Below, in pieces: positions 1-6,839 of a stretch of 9,219 nucleotides of DNA; positions within the stretch are counted from its first letter, which is position 1, and each line of letters starts with the position of its first letter. The translations under genes and the position numbers were made by a program. The notes beneath the pieces were generated by a model. The model saw nothing but the letters and a program-made list of their open reading frames with translations, searched no databases and was not told the DNA's origin. The stretch spans positions 1-9,219 of the forward strand of contig JAQCHR010000108.1 of the NCBI GenBank assembly GCA_027619655.1, read 5' to 3'. This stretch comes from Pseudomonadota bacterium (lineage in GTDB: Bacteria > Pseudomonadota > Alphaproteobacteria > UBA8366 > GCA-2717185).

Positions 1-337
1 CCTCAACAACGAATATATGGGGATGGTCCGGCAATGGCAGGAGCTACTGCATGGCGGCCGCTATTCGGAAACCTATTCCGAGGCGCTGCCGGATTTCGTC
101 AAGCTGGCGGAAGCCTTCGGCGGCGTCGGGCTGCGGGCGGAGAACCCGGGTCAATTGGATGGGGTCATCGAAGAGATGATCAATACACCGCGGCCCATCA
201 TTGCCGATATCTGCGTCGACCAGACGGAAAACGTCTTTCCGATGATCCCGTCAGGTGCTGCGCATAACGACATGCTGCTGAACACCGCGGACAAGAACGC
301 CAATCCTGTTTCTGCAGCCGGACAGGTGCTGGTCTGA
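1..337 (+). CDS. ilvB: Acetohydroxyacid synthase large subunit, C-terminal part (5' end outside window)
   Basis: This is the carboxy end of the catalytic subunit of acetohydroxyacid (acetolactate) synthase, the ThDP-dependent enzyme that joins pyruvate with pyruvate or 2-oxobutyrate in valine, leucine and isoleucine synthesis. The reading frame is open from base 2 to a TGA at 335-337, about 111 codons. It begins inside the C-terminal ThDP-binding domain with LNNEYMGMVRQWQEL, a highly characteristic stretch, followed by RYSE, PDFVKLAEAFGG and VFPMIPSGAAHNDM, all typical of this family near its end. The protein stops shortly after the last motif, as expected for a full C-terminus. The TGA overlaps the ATG of ilvH by one base, so the two subunits are probably translationally coupled. 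The start, FAD domain and catalytic glutamate lie upstream of the window and cannot be judged. Confidence 0.96.
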   Translation, partial: LNNEYMGMVRQWQELLHGGRYSETYSEALPDFVKLAEAFGGVGLRAENPGQLDGVIEEMINTPRPIIADICVDQTENVFPMIPSGAAHNDMLLNTADKNANPVSAAGQVLV

Positions 338-870
338 TGGCTAGTATTTTTCCCGACAAGATCGGTTCCGACGTGATCGAACGGCACACCATGGCCGTGA
401 TCGTGGACAACGAACCCGGCGTCCTGGCCCGTGTCGTCGGCCTGTTTTCCGGCCGCGGCTACAATATCGAAAGCCTGACCGTGACCACGATAAGCGAGGA
501 CGAACAGCAGTCCCGCATTTCACTGGTGACCTCCGGCACGCCCATGATCATCGACCAGATCAAGGCGCAACTGCACCGGCTGGTGCCGGTCAGCACCGTG
601 CATGACCTGACCGAGGAAGGCCCGTATATCGAACGGGAAATTTCCCTGATCAAGGTCGCCGCCACGGGCGAGGCGCGGCGGGAATCGTTGCGGATCGCGG
701 ACATCTTCCGCGCCAATGTTGCCGACACAACAACGGAATCCTTCGTCTTCGAAGTCACCGGATCGAAGGAAAAGATCGATTCGTTTACCCACCTGATGCG
801 CGCATTGGGCAAGGTCGAGGTTGCCCGCAGCGGCGCCGTCGCCATTGCCCGGGGGTCCGAGGTCCTTTAA
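337..870 (+). CDS. ilvH: Acetohydroxyacid synthase small (regulatory) subunit
   Basis: This 177-residue protein is the regulatory subunit that activates the ilvB product and confers feedback inhibition by valine. An ACT domain occupies roughly residues 17-92, with VDNEPGVLARVVGLFSGRGY and NIESLTV. Asn25, Gly28 and Asn43 line up with the residues known to bind valine in the E. coli enzyme (Asn11, Gly14, Asn29). The second domain (about 95-175) contains EREISLIKV, the FRANVAD segment and the family-typical ending VEVARSGAVAIARG. It is slightly longer than the 163-residue E. coli IlvH because about 14 residues precede the ACT domain. The ATG shares its A with the ilvB stop (TGATG), which fixes the start and argues for coupled synthesis in a 1:1 complex. 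The symbol ilvN is used interchangeably for this subunit in many genomes. Confidence 0.96.
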   Translation: MASIFPDKIGSDVIERHTMAVIVDNEPGVLARVVGLFSGRGYNIESLTVTTISEDEQQSRISLVTSGTPMIIDQIKAQLHRLVPVSTVHDLTEEGPYIEREISLIKVAATGEARRESLRIADIFRANVADTTTESFVFEVTGSKEKIDSFTHLMRALGKVEVARSGAVAIARGSEVL

Positions 871-930
871 AAGCGCGTTCTGTAATGCCATTCGTGGCCG
901 GATTTATCTATTTAGCGAGGAAGAGATACC

Positions 931-1950
931 ATGCGCGTTTATTATGATCGTGATGCCGACGTCAATCTGATCAAGGGCAAGAAAGTCGTCATCGTCGGCT
1001 ATGGCAGCCAGGGCCATGCCCATGCAATGAACCTGCGCGACAGCGGCGTAAAGGAAGTCGCGGTGGCCTTGCGTCCGGGTTCCGGGTCCGCAAAGAAAGC
1101 CGAGAGCGCAGGCTTCAAGGTCATGACCGCCGCAGATGCCGCAAAATGGGGCGATGTGGTAATGGTCCTCGCGCCCGATGAAATCCAGCGCGACCTGTAT
1201 GCAACGGAGCTCGGCCCCAACCTGCGGCCCGGCGCGGCGATCGCGTTTGCGCATGGCCTGTCAATCCATTTCAACCTGATCGAGCCGCGCACGGATATCG
1301 ACGTCTTCATGATTGCCCCGAAAGGGCCGGGCCATACCGTCCGTTCCGAATACCAGCGTGGCGCCGGCGTTCCCTGCCTGATTGCGGTCAACCAGGATGC
1401 GTCCGGCAACGCCCATGACATCGGCCTGTCCTATGCCAGCGCCATCGGCGGCGGCCGCGCCGGCATTATCGAGACAACCTTCAAGGAAGAATGCGAAACC
1501 GACCTGTTCGGGGAACAGGCCGTGCTGTGCGGCGGCCTGACATCGCTGATCCAGGCCGGTTACGAAACCCTGGTCGAAGCCGGATATGCGCCGGAAATGG
1601 CCTATTTCGAATGCGTGCACGAAGTGAAGCTGATCGTCGACCTGATCTATGAAGGCGGCCTCGCAAACATGCGCTATTCCGTCTCGAATACGGCGGAATT
1701 CGGCGATTATGAAAGCGGCCCGCGGGTTATCACCGAAGACACCAAGAAGGCCATGAAGGGAATCCTGAGCGACATCCAGCAGGGCAAGTTCGTCTCCAAC
1801 TGGATGAGCGAATGCGGCGCCGGCCAGCCTCGGCTCAAGGCGGAACGGCGTTTGTCCAGCGAACACTCGCTTGAGGAAGTCGGTGCGCGCCTGCGCGGCA
1901 TGATGCCCTGGATCGCGCAGAACGCCCTGGTCGACAAGTCGAAGAACTGA
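931..1950 (+). CDS. ilvC: Ketol-acid reductoisomerase (NADP+), class I
   Basis: The 339-residue enzyme rearranges and reduces acetolactate or acetohydroxybutyrate to the dihydroxy acids, the second common step of branched-chain amino acid synthesis, using NADPH and Mg2+. The length is that of the short class I enzymes. The N-terminal Rossmann domain shows GYGSQGHAHAMNL (residues 23-35) followed by LRPGSGS (47-53), whose Arg48 and Ser residues suit NADPH. The active site is visible as His108 (AFAHGLSIHF), Lys131 (APKGPG), the metal ligands Asp191 and Glu195 (ETDLFGEQ), Glu227 and Glu231 (FECVHEVK) and Ser252. A good ribosome-binding site, GAGGAAG, lies just ahead of the ATG. It follows ilvH by 60 nt, so it is probably in the same transcript, although that gap could also hold a weak promoter. 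A hairpin terminator follows 28 nt after the stop. Confidence 0.98.
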   Translation: MRVYYDRDADVNLIKGKKVVIVGYGSQGHAHAMNLRDSGVKEVAVALRPGSGSAKKAESAGFKVMTAADAAKWGDVVMVLAPDEIQRDLYATELGPNLRPGAAIAFAHGLSIHFNLIEPRTDIDVFMIAPKGPGHTVRSEYQRGAGVPCLIAVNQDASGNAHDIGLSYASAIGGGRAGIIETTFKEECETDLFGEQAVLCGGLTSLIQAGYETLVEAGYAPEMAYFECVHEVKLIVDLIYEGGLANMRYSVSNTAEFGDYESGPRVITEDTKKAMKGILSDIQQGKFVSNWMSECGAGQPRLKAERRLSSEHSLEEVGARLRGMMPWIAQNALVDKSKN

Positions 1951-1978
1951 TCCGGCCAACGCCTTCCGCATAACTTTG

Positions 1979-2012
1979 GACGCCCGCAACGCCTTTTTGC
2001 GTTGCGGGCGTC
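1979..2012 (+). terminator. Rho-independent terminator after ilvC
   Basis: Bases 1979-1992 and 1999-2012 form a perfect 14-bp stem (GACGCCCGCAACGC and its complement) closing a six-base loop CTTTTT. The downstream run is short (TTT in CTTTGG) rather than a long U tract. Even so, the strong GC-rich stem between ilvC and the mreB leader makes it the natural end of the ilv transcript. No other hairpin of this strength is seen between the two gene clusters. Confidence 0.8.
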
Positions 2013-2273
2013 TTTGGTAACAGCACGGCGAAACTCAACGGGCCGCGAATTTAAAAGGTCGCATCCCTGACTCTTTATCGAATATATGCGTTTTCATTCA
2101 TTCTTCTAAATGATTACTATACGTTAACGATATTCGGGCTTAATTACAGTGACCCGATACAGTTGAACAGGTACAGACAGTGATAATCCGGCCATCGGGT
2201 GAGATACGAGAAGTTCGTTTTCCAGCGTCCTGTCCGTGCTCTAACCGGGAATTTTGGGGGTAAGTCGGTAACC
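2013..2273 (+). promoter_or_regulatory. Promoter and leader region of the mre cluster
   Basis: About 260 geneless bases separate the ilv terminator from mreB. The first two thirds are clearly AT-richer than the flanking genes, as expected for a promoter region, for example around 2045-2145. A TACTATACG at 2115-2123 could serve as a -10 element, but no convincing -35 box sits at the right distance, so no start point is assigned. Two copies of ACAGTGA (2146-2152 and 2177-2183) flank ACAGTTGA (2159-2166). ACCCGAT (about 2152-2158) and ATCGGGT (2194-2200) are inverted copies. GGGGGTAAG near 2256-2264 is the likely ribosome-binding region. The position suggests control of the cell-wall cluster independent of ilvC; the role of the repeats is unknown. 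Confidence 0.5.
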
Positions 2274-3314
2274 ATGTTTTCACGCATTCTCGGTATGTTG
2301 TCCGCCGATATGGCAATCGATCTCGGAACCGCCAATACGCTGGTCTACGTAAAGGGCCGCGGTATTGTGCTGAACGAACCGTCGGTAGTCGCCATTGTAG
2401 AAACCAAGGGGCGAAAGCAGGTATTGGCTGTCGGTGACGAAGCAAAAATGATGCTTGGACGGACACCCGGAAATATTCAGGCGATCCGGCCGCTGCGCGA
2501 TGGCGTTATCGCCGACTTCGAAGTTGCCGAAGAAATGATCAAGCATTTCATCCGCAAGGTACATAACCGGCGCAGCTTCGCGAGCCCGCAGGTCATTGTC
2601 TGCGTGCCGTCCGGATCAACCGCCGTCGAGCGCCGGGCCATCGAGGATTCCGCCGAAGCCGCCGGTGCGCGCCGGGTTTTTCTGATTGAGGAACCCATGG
2701 CCGCCGCGATCGGCGCCGGGTTGCCGGTGACGGAACCGACCGGGTCGATGATCGTCGATATCGGCGGCGGCACGACCGAGGTTGCGGTCCTGTCGCTGGG
2801 CGGCATCGTTTACTCCCGTTCGGTCCGCGTCGGTGGCGACAAGATGGATGAAGCCATCATCGCCTATATCCGGCGCAACCATAACCTGCTGGTCGGCGAA
2901 AGCAGCGCCGAGCGGATCAAGAAGGAAATCGGATCCGCCTGCCCGCCCGAGGAAGGCGAGGGCAATATCATGGAAATCAAGGGCCGCGACCTGATGAACG
3001 GCGTGCCGAAGGAACTGTTCATCAGCGAAAGGCAGATCTCCGAAAGCCTGGCCGAGCCGGTCGGCGCCATCGTCGAAGCCGTGAAGGTCGCGCTGGAACA
3101 CACCGCGCCGGAACTCGCCGCGGATATCGTCGACAAGGGCATCGTGCTGACCGGCGGCGGCGCGCTGCTGGGCAATCTCGACTTCGTGTTGCGGCATGCA
3201 ACCGGGTTGCCGGTCTCCATCGCCGACGACCCGTTATCCTGCGTCGCGCTGGGTACCGGTCAATGCCTGGAGGAAATGAAGACGCTCAAGACCGTGTTGA
3301 TCAGTAATGACTGA
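2274..3314 (+). CDS. mreB: Rod-shape-determining protein MreB (bacterial actin)
   Basis: MreB forms ATP-dependent membrane-bound filaments under the inner membrane that orient the side-wall synthesis machinery and so set rod shape. From the ATG at 2274 the protein is 346 residues, matching the usual ~347. Actin-fold nucleotide motifs are in place: phosphate-1 DLGTANTLVYVKG (residues 16-28), the connect region VPSGSTAVERRAIEDSA (111-127), EEPMAAAIGAGL (139-150), phosphate-2 VDIGGGTTE (161-169) and the adenosine loop TGGGALLGNLD (293-303). The short N-terminal segment MFSRILGML is amphipathic in look and could bind the membrane. The frame is open upstream to a GTG at 2199, but those 25 extra residues are not MreB-like, and the 2274 start has a purine-rich site ahead of it. 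It is first in the mreBCD-mrdA-rodA cluster, 52 nt before mreC. Confidence 0.97.
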   Translation: MFSRILGMLSADMAIDLGTANTLVYVKGRGIVLNEPSVVAIVETKGRKQVLAVGDEAKMMLGRTPGNIQAIRPLRDGVIADFEVAEEMIKHFIRKVHNRRSFASPQVIVCVPSGSTAVERRAIEDSAEAAGARRVFLIEEPMAAAIGAGLPVTEPTGSMIVDIGGGTTEVAVLSLGGIVYSRSVRVGGDKMDEAIIAYIRRNHNLLVGESSAERIKKEIGSACPPEEGEGNIMEIKGRDLMNGVPKELFISERQISESLAEPVGAIVEAVKVALEHTAPELAADIVDKGIVLTGGGALLGNLDFVLRHATGLPVSIADDPLSCVALGTGQCLEEMKTLKTVLISND

Positions 3315-3366
3315 TTCCCGCCCGCGGCGGCGCCGGACAACCGGCCAGCAAGGGATATTGTGACAA

Positions 3367-4251
3367 TTGGCGAAACGGCCTGAATCAATCCAACGGGTTG
3401 CGGCGCCGCTGCGCGCCCTGGCGCAGCGATTCGCGTTTCTGTTTCTGCTGCTTGCCGCCGGAACCGTGCTGATGGTCGGCAAGGCGGATCCGCAAATTTT
3501 CGATCGCGCCCGCATCTGGGTCACCGACGCATTCGCGCCGCTTCTCGACGCGGCGTCGAAGCCGGTCGCCACGGGCGCCGCCATCGTCGATGAAGCCCGG
3601 CATCTGATGCATCTTCGCGAAGAGAACGCAGCGCTGCGGCTGGAAAATTCCCGGCTGCTGCAATGGCAAGCCGCCGCGCGCGAACTGGCCGCAGAGAACG
3701 CCCGCCTGCACAGCCTGCTGAACTACGTACCGGCGCCCGAGGCGACGTTCATTTCCGCGCGCATAATTGCCGAAACCGGCGGATCCTTCGTCCGCACCAT
3801 GCTGGTCAATGCCGGGCGTCGCGACGGCGTCCGAAAGGGGTTGCCGGTTGTCATCGGTGAGGGCCTTATCGGCCGGATCGTTGAAACCGGCGAGCGCGTA
3901 TCGCGCATCCTCCTGATCAATGACCTGAACAGCCGCATTCCGGTCGCCGTCGGCGACGATCGCGAAAGGGCCGTTCTGGCCGGCGACAACACCAGCCAGC
4001 CCAAAATCGCCTACCTGGTCGCCAACGCGAATGTACCGGTTGGCGCCCGCGTCGTTACCTCGGGACAGGGCGGCGTATTCCCGCCCGGCCTTCCGGTCGG
4101 CATTGTCGCCAGCGCTGCGCCCAATGATATCCGTGTCGAGACGTTTGTTTCATCCAATCGACTGGAATATGTGCGTATAATGGATTTCGGTCTTGTGGGA
4201 GCGCTGGACGATGCCCCCCGCCGGACCGACGCGCCGGCGGAACCGGACTAG
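3367..4251 (+). CDS. mreC: Rod-shape-determining protein MreC
   Basis: MreC is a bitopic inner-membrane protein whose periplasmic part binds PBP2 and activates the elongasome. The 294-residue product has a basic N-terminus, one membrane span at about residues 21-38 (RFAFLFLLLAAGTVLMVG), and a coiled coil at about 78-118 (heptad-like, with REENAALRLENSRLL and AAENARLHSLL). Two beta-barrel domains follow, with the family hallmark TSGQGGVFPPGLPVG at 231-245. The C-terminal tail is short and rich in Pro, Asp and Ala, and the length is typical for alphaproteobacteria though shorter than the 367-residue E. coli protein. The start appears to be TTG at 3367: an in-frame TGA at 3361 lies two codons upstream, AGGGA at 3351-3355 is suitably placed, and the next in-frame ATG would fall within the membrane span. 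Confidence 0.95.
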   Translation: MAKRPESIQRVAAPLRALAQRFAFLFLLLAAGTVLMVGKADPQIFDRARIWVTDAFAPLLDAASKPVATGAAIVDEARHLMHLREENAALRLENSRLLQWQAAARELAAENARLHSLLNYVPAPEATFISARIIAETGGSFVRTMLVNAGRRDGVRKGLPVVIGEGLIGRIVETGERVSRILLINDLNSRIPVAVGDDRERAVLAGDNTSQPKIAYLVANANVPVGARVVTSGQGGVFPPGLPVGIVASAAPNDIRVETFVSSNRLEYVRIMDFGLVGALDDAPRRTDAPAEPD

Positions 4252-4426
4252 TCGCGCACAGGCTTTCCGGTCCGGCAGGTTGCGTTGCGAACCCCGAACA
4301 TTGCCGCAGGCAGTGTACCGGAAAAAAAGACGCGAAGCCCGGATGCTGCCTGACGGGTGGACACAAAAACTGGCGGCCATGCCGTTATGGTGATCCGGGT
4401 GAATATTTAGGGACCCTGTCGACGCG
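4252..4426 (+). other. Unusual 175-nt intergenic gap between mreC and mreD
   Basis: mreC and mreD are normally adjacent or overlapping, yet here 175 bases separate them. I see no credible gene: short frames across it are shadows of mreC or have no family signature, and the mreD frame is closed by a TGA at 4400. The stretch contains an inverted pair, TTTCCGGT near 4264 and ACCGGAAA near 4317, about 45 bases apart, the second merging into an A-rich run. It could be an untranslated spacer, an RNA structure or the site of an internal promoter, but no clear -35/-10 pair was recognised. Confidence 0.45.
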
Positions 4427-4945
4427 ATGAAAACGACAATTTGGCAACAGCTCGACGTTTTGTTGCGCAACATGACCCCGGTCCTGGTGACATTCTGCAT
4501 GGTCATTGTCAGCGTCATGCCGCTGCGCCTGCCCGAGGCCAGTTTTGTCATGCCGATGCTGGTATTGATGTCGGTCTATTTCTGGGCGCTGCATCGCACC
4601 GATCTGCTGCCTGCAACCGCCGTGTTCGGCATCGGCCTGTTCCTGGATATCCTTGCCGGCATGCCGCTGGGACTGAACGCTTTCATTCTGCTGGGAGTCT
4701 TTGGTCTCTGCGTCACCCAGCGGCGGTTTTTCTACAACAAATCCTTCGCGGTGATCTGGTGGGGATTCATGGTTGTCGCCGCTGTGGCGCAGATAATCGA
4801 ATGGGCCCTGATGTCGATTTATCTGGAGACACTCGTTTCGCCACAGCCGGTCTATTTCCGGTATTTCATGACCGTAGCGTTATATCCGACGGTTGCGTGG
4901 CTGTTTGTGCGCATTCAACGCTCTCTGCCTCAGGAAACGGTGTGA
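4427..4945 (+). CDS. mreD: Rod-shape-determining protein MreD
   Basis: MreD is a small polytopic inner-membrane protein of the elongasome. The 172-residue product has about six hydrophobic segments, near residues 15-31, 40-56, 61-79, 82-96, 105-130 and 145-163. The most recognisable stretch is VYFWALHRTDLLPATAVFG, followed by LFLDILAGMPLGLNAF (71-86), which matches the conserved core of MreD (trp/ala-rich helix, then LD..G.PLG.NA). The ATG is the only common start after an in-frame TGA at 4400; TAGGGA at 4408-4413 is a weak, somewhat distant ribosome-binding site. Family identity rests on these motifs, the size and the position between mreC and mrdA, since MreD sequences are poorly conserved. 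The stop is one base before the mrdA start. Confidence 0.93.
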   Translation: MKTTIWQQLDVLLRNMTPVLVTFCMVIVSVMPLRLPEASFVMPMLVLMSVYFWALHRTDLLPATAVFGIGLFLDILAGMPLGLNAFILLGVFGLCVTQRRFFYNKSFAVIWWGFMVVAAVAQIIEWALMSIYLETLVSPQPVYFRYFMTVALYPTVAWLFVRIQRSLPQETV

Positions 4946-4946
4946 C

Positions 4947-6839
4947 GTGACAACGGACAAGTCGCGCGAAAAGATTTTCAGCCGCCGGGCTGCGATGTTG
5001 ACCGGCGGCCAGCTGGTGCTGTTCGCCGGGCTGGGCGCGCGGATGTATTACCTTCAGGTGCTGCAGTCCGACAGATACCGGACGCTGGCGGAAGAAAACC
5101 GCATCAACCTGCGGCTGCTGGCGCCGCCGCGTGGCCGGATCATCGATCGTTTCGGCGCCCCGATGGCGATCAATGTACAGAATTACCGGGTCGTCATTAT
5201 CCGCGAACAGGTCGACGATGTCGCCGCGACGCTGGATCGGTTGGAAAGCCTGCTCGATCCCGGTTCATTCGATCTGGACCGGATTTTGCGCGACATCAAG
5301 CGGCGGCGGGCCTTCGTCCCGGTAACCGTGAGCGAGAACCTCACCTGGCATGAAGTCAGCCGGCTGGAAGTTAATGCACCCAACCTGCCCGGGGTCAGCA
5401 TCGACGTGGGCCTGTCCCGATACTATCCGCTGGGTAGCGTCGCCAGCCATGTCATGGGATATGTCGCTGCCGTTTCCGAAAAGAACCTGACCGGTGCCCC
5501 GGTCCTGGAGTTGCCGGGCTTTCGTATCGGCAAACGCGGGGTCGAGCGATTTTTCGACACCACGCTTCGCGGCAAGGGAGGAAACAGCCAGGTTGAGGTC
5601 AACGCTTTCGGGCGGGTCATTCGCGAACTGGAGCGGGACGAAGGCGAACCCGGATCGGAAATATCGCTGACTCTCGATTCCGGGCTGCAAACCTATGCCG
5701 CGGACATTCTGGCCAAGGAAAACAGCGGGGCTGCCGTCGTCATGGACGTACATCGTGGCGATATCCTTGCCATGGTGTCGTCGCCCGGATTCAATCCCAA
5801 CGCATTCAGCGAGGGGCTGAAAGGCGACGAATGGCGCGAACTGGTCGGCAACCCGTATGCACCGCTCACCAACAAGGCAATCGCGGGACAATACCCGCCA
5901 GGATCGACCTTCAAGATTGTCGCCGCGCTTGCCGCGCTGGACGCAGGGATCGATCCCGAATACCTGGTCTTCTGTCGCGGCTTCACCAAACTCGGCAACC
6001 GGCAGTTCCATTGCTGGAAAAAACATGGCCACGGCCATATGGATATTCACGGTGCCATCCGAGAATCATGCGACGTGTATTTTTATGATATCGCGTTGAA
6101 GCTGGGCGTGGACCGCATTTCCGAGATGGCGGAACGAATGGGTCTGGGCGCCCGGTTTGAATTCGAACTTTCCGAGGAAAAACCCGGACTGATGCCGACC
6201 CGCGCCTGGAAACGCGCGACCTATGATCAACCCTGGCACAAGGGCGAAACACTTATCGCCGCGATCGGACAGGGTTACGTTCTCGCGACGCCATTGCAGC
6301 TCGCGGTCATGACCGCGCGTCTGGTGAATGGCGGCAAAGCCGTAAAACCGCAGCTGGTGTTGGCAACCCCGCCACATGACGCGGGTGAGGAAAATCCCGC
6401 CGCGCCCGACTTCATAGACATCGGCGTATCCGAGAATGCGCGCAAGATTGTCATGGACGCGATGGATCAGGTCGTCAATCACCCCCGGGGCACGGCCAAG
6501 AAATCCCGTATCCTGGATCCGGCCATGGCGATGGGCGGCAAAACCGGCACGTCCCAGGTTCGGCGGATCAGCATGGCCGAACGCGACGGCGGCGTCCGAA
6601 AAAACGACGACATTCCCTGGAAGGAACGCGATCACGCGCTGTTTGTCGGCTTCGCGCCGGTCAACGCGCCACAATACGCGGTGGCGGTGGTGGTCGAACA
6701 TGGCGGCGGCGGCTCTACAGCGGCGGCCCCCATCGCGAGCGCCCTGCTGGAAGAAGCGCAACGCAGCAATTCGGCCCGGCGGAATGCGCCCGGCCCGGTG
6801 GCGGATTCCAGCCGGCCCGCCAAGGCGCCGCCATTATGA
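4947..6839 (+). CDS. mrdA: Penicillin-binding protein 2 (elongasome transpeptidase)
   Basis: PBP2 is the monofunctional class B transpeptidase that cross-links new side-wall peptidoglycan, working with RodA. From the GTG at 4947 it has 630 residues: a short cytoplasmic tail, one membrane anchor (about 17-33), the pedestal domain with PPRGRIIDRFG (60-70), and a transpeptidase domain from about 240. The active-site motifs are intact: the nucleophile Ser320 with Lys323 (PPGSTFK), Ser374-Cys-Asp376 in the SXN position, and Lys532-Thr-Gly-Thr535 (GGKTGTSQ). Residues 343-375 are unusually rich in Cys and His. The C-terminal ~25 residues are low-complexity Pro/Ala/Arg. The GTG lies one base after the mreD stop with AGGAAA at 4932-4937. 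A TTG further upstream (4893) would add 18 unlikely residues inside mreD. The stop overlaps rodA by four bases. Confidence 0.96.
   Translation: MTTDKSREKIFSRRAAMLTGGQLVLFAGLGARMYYLQVLQSDRYRTLAEENRINLRLLAPPRGRIIDRFGAPMAINVQNYRVVIIREQVDDVAATLDRLESLLDPGSFDLDRILRDIKRRRAFVPVTVSENLTWHEVSRLEVNAPNLPGVSIDVGLSRYYPLGSVASHVMGYVAAVSEKNLTGAPVLELPGFRIGKRGVERFFDTTLRGKGGNSQVEVNAFGRVIRELERDEGEPGSEISLTLDSGLQTYAADILAKENSGAAVVMDVHRGDILAMVSSPGFNPNAFSEGLKGDEWRELVGNPYAPLTNKAIAGQYPPGSTFKIVAALAALDAGIDPEYLVFCRGFTKLGNRQFHCWKKHGHGHMDIHGAIRESCDVYFYDIALKLGVDRISEMAERMGLGARFEFELSEEKPGLMPTRAWKRATYDQPWHKGETLIAAIGQGYVLATPLQLAVMTARLVNGGKAVKPQLVLATPPHDAGEENPAAPDFIDIGVSENARKIVMDAMDQVVNHPRGTAKKSRILDPAMAMGGKTGTSQVRRISMAERDGGVRKNDDIPWKERDHALFVGFAPVNAPQYAVAVVVEHGGGGSTAAAPIASALLEEAQRSNSARRNAPGPVADSSRPAKAPPL

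Noticed and set aside
2123..2144. Possible CtrA-type site (GTTAAC followed by TTAA) in the mreB leader
   Set aside because: The two TTAA halves are about 12 bases apart rather than the 7 expected for TTAA-N7-TTAA, so the match is not convincing.
2199..2273. Upstream GTG start that would lengthen MreB by 25 residues
   Set aside because: The extra residues do not resemble any MreB N-terminus, while the ATG at 2274 gives the standard length and the usual MFSR... beginning.
4193..4393. 66-codon frame bridging the mreC end and the mreC-mreD gap
   Set aside because: It overlaps mreC in another frame, is Arg/Pro-rich as expected of a shadow frame in GC-rich DNA, and shows no family motif.
4893..4946. 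TTG start for mrdA inside the mreD gene
   Set aside because: The added 18 residues are the out-of-frame reading of mreD; GTG 4947 has AGGAAA upstream and sits one base after the mreD stop.
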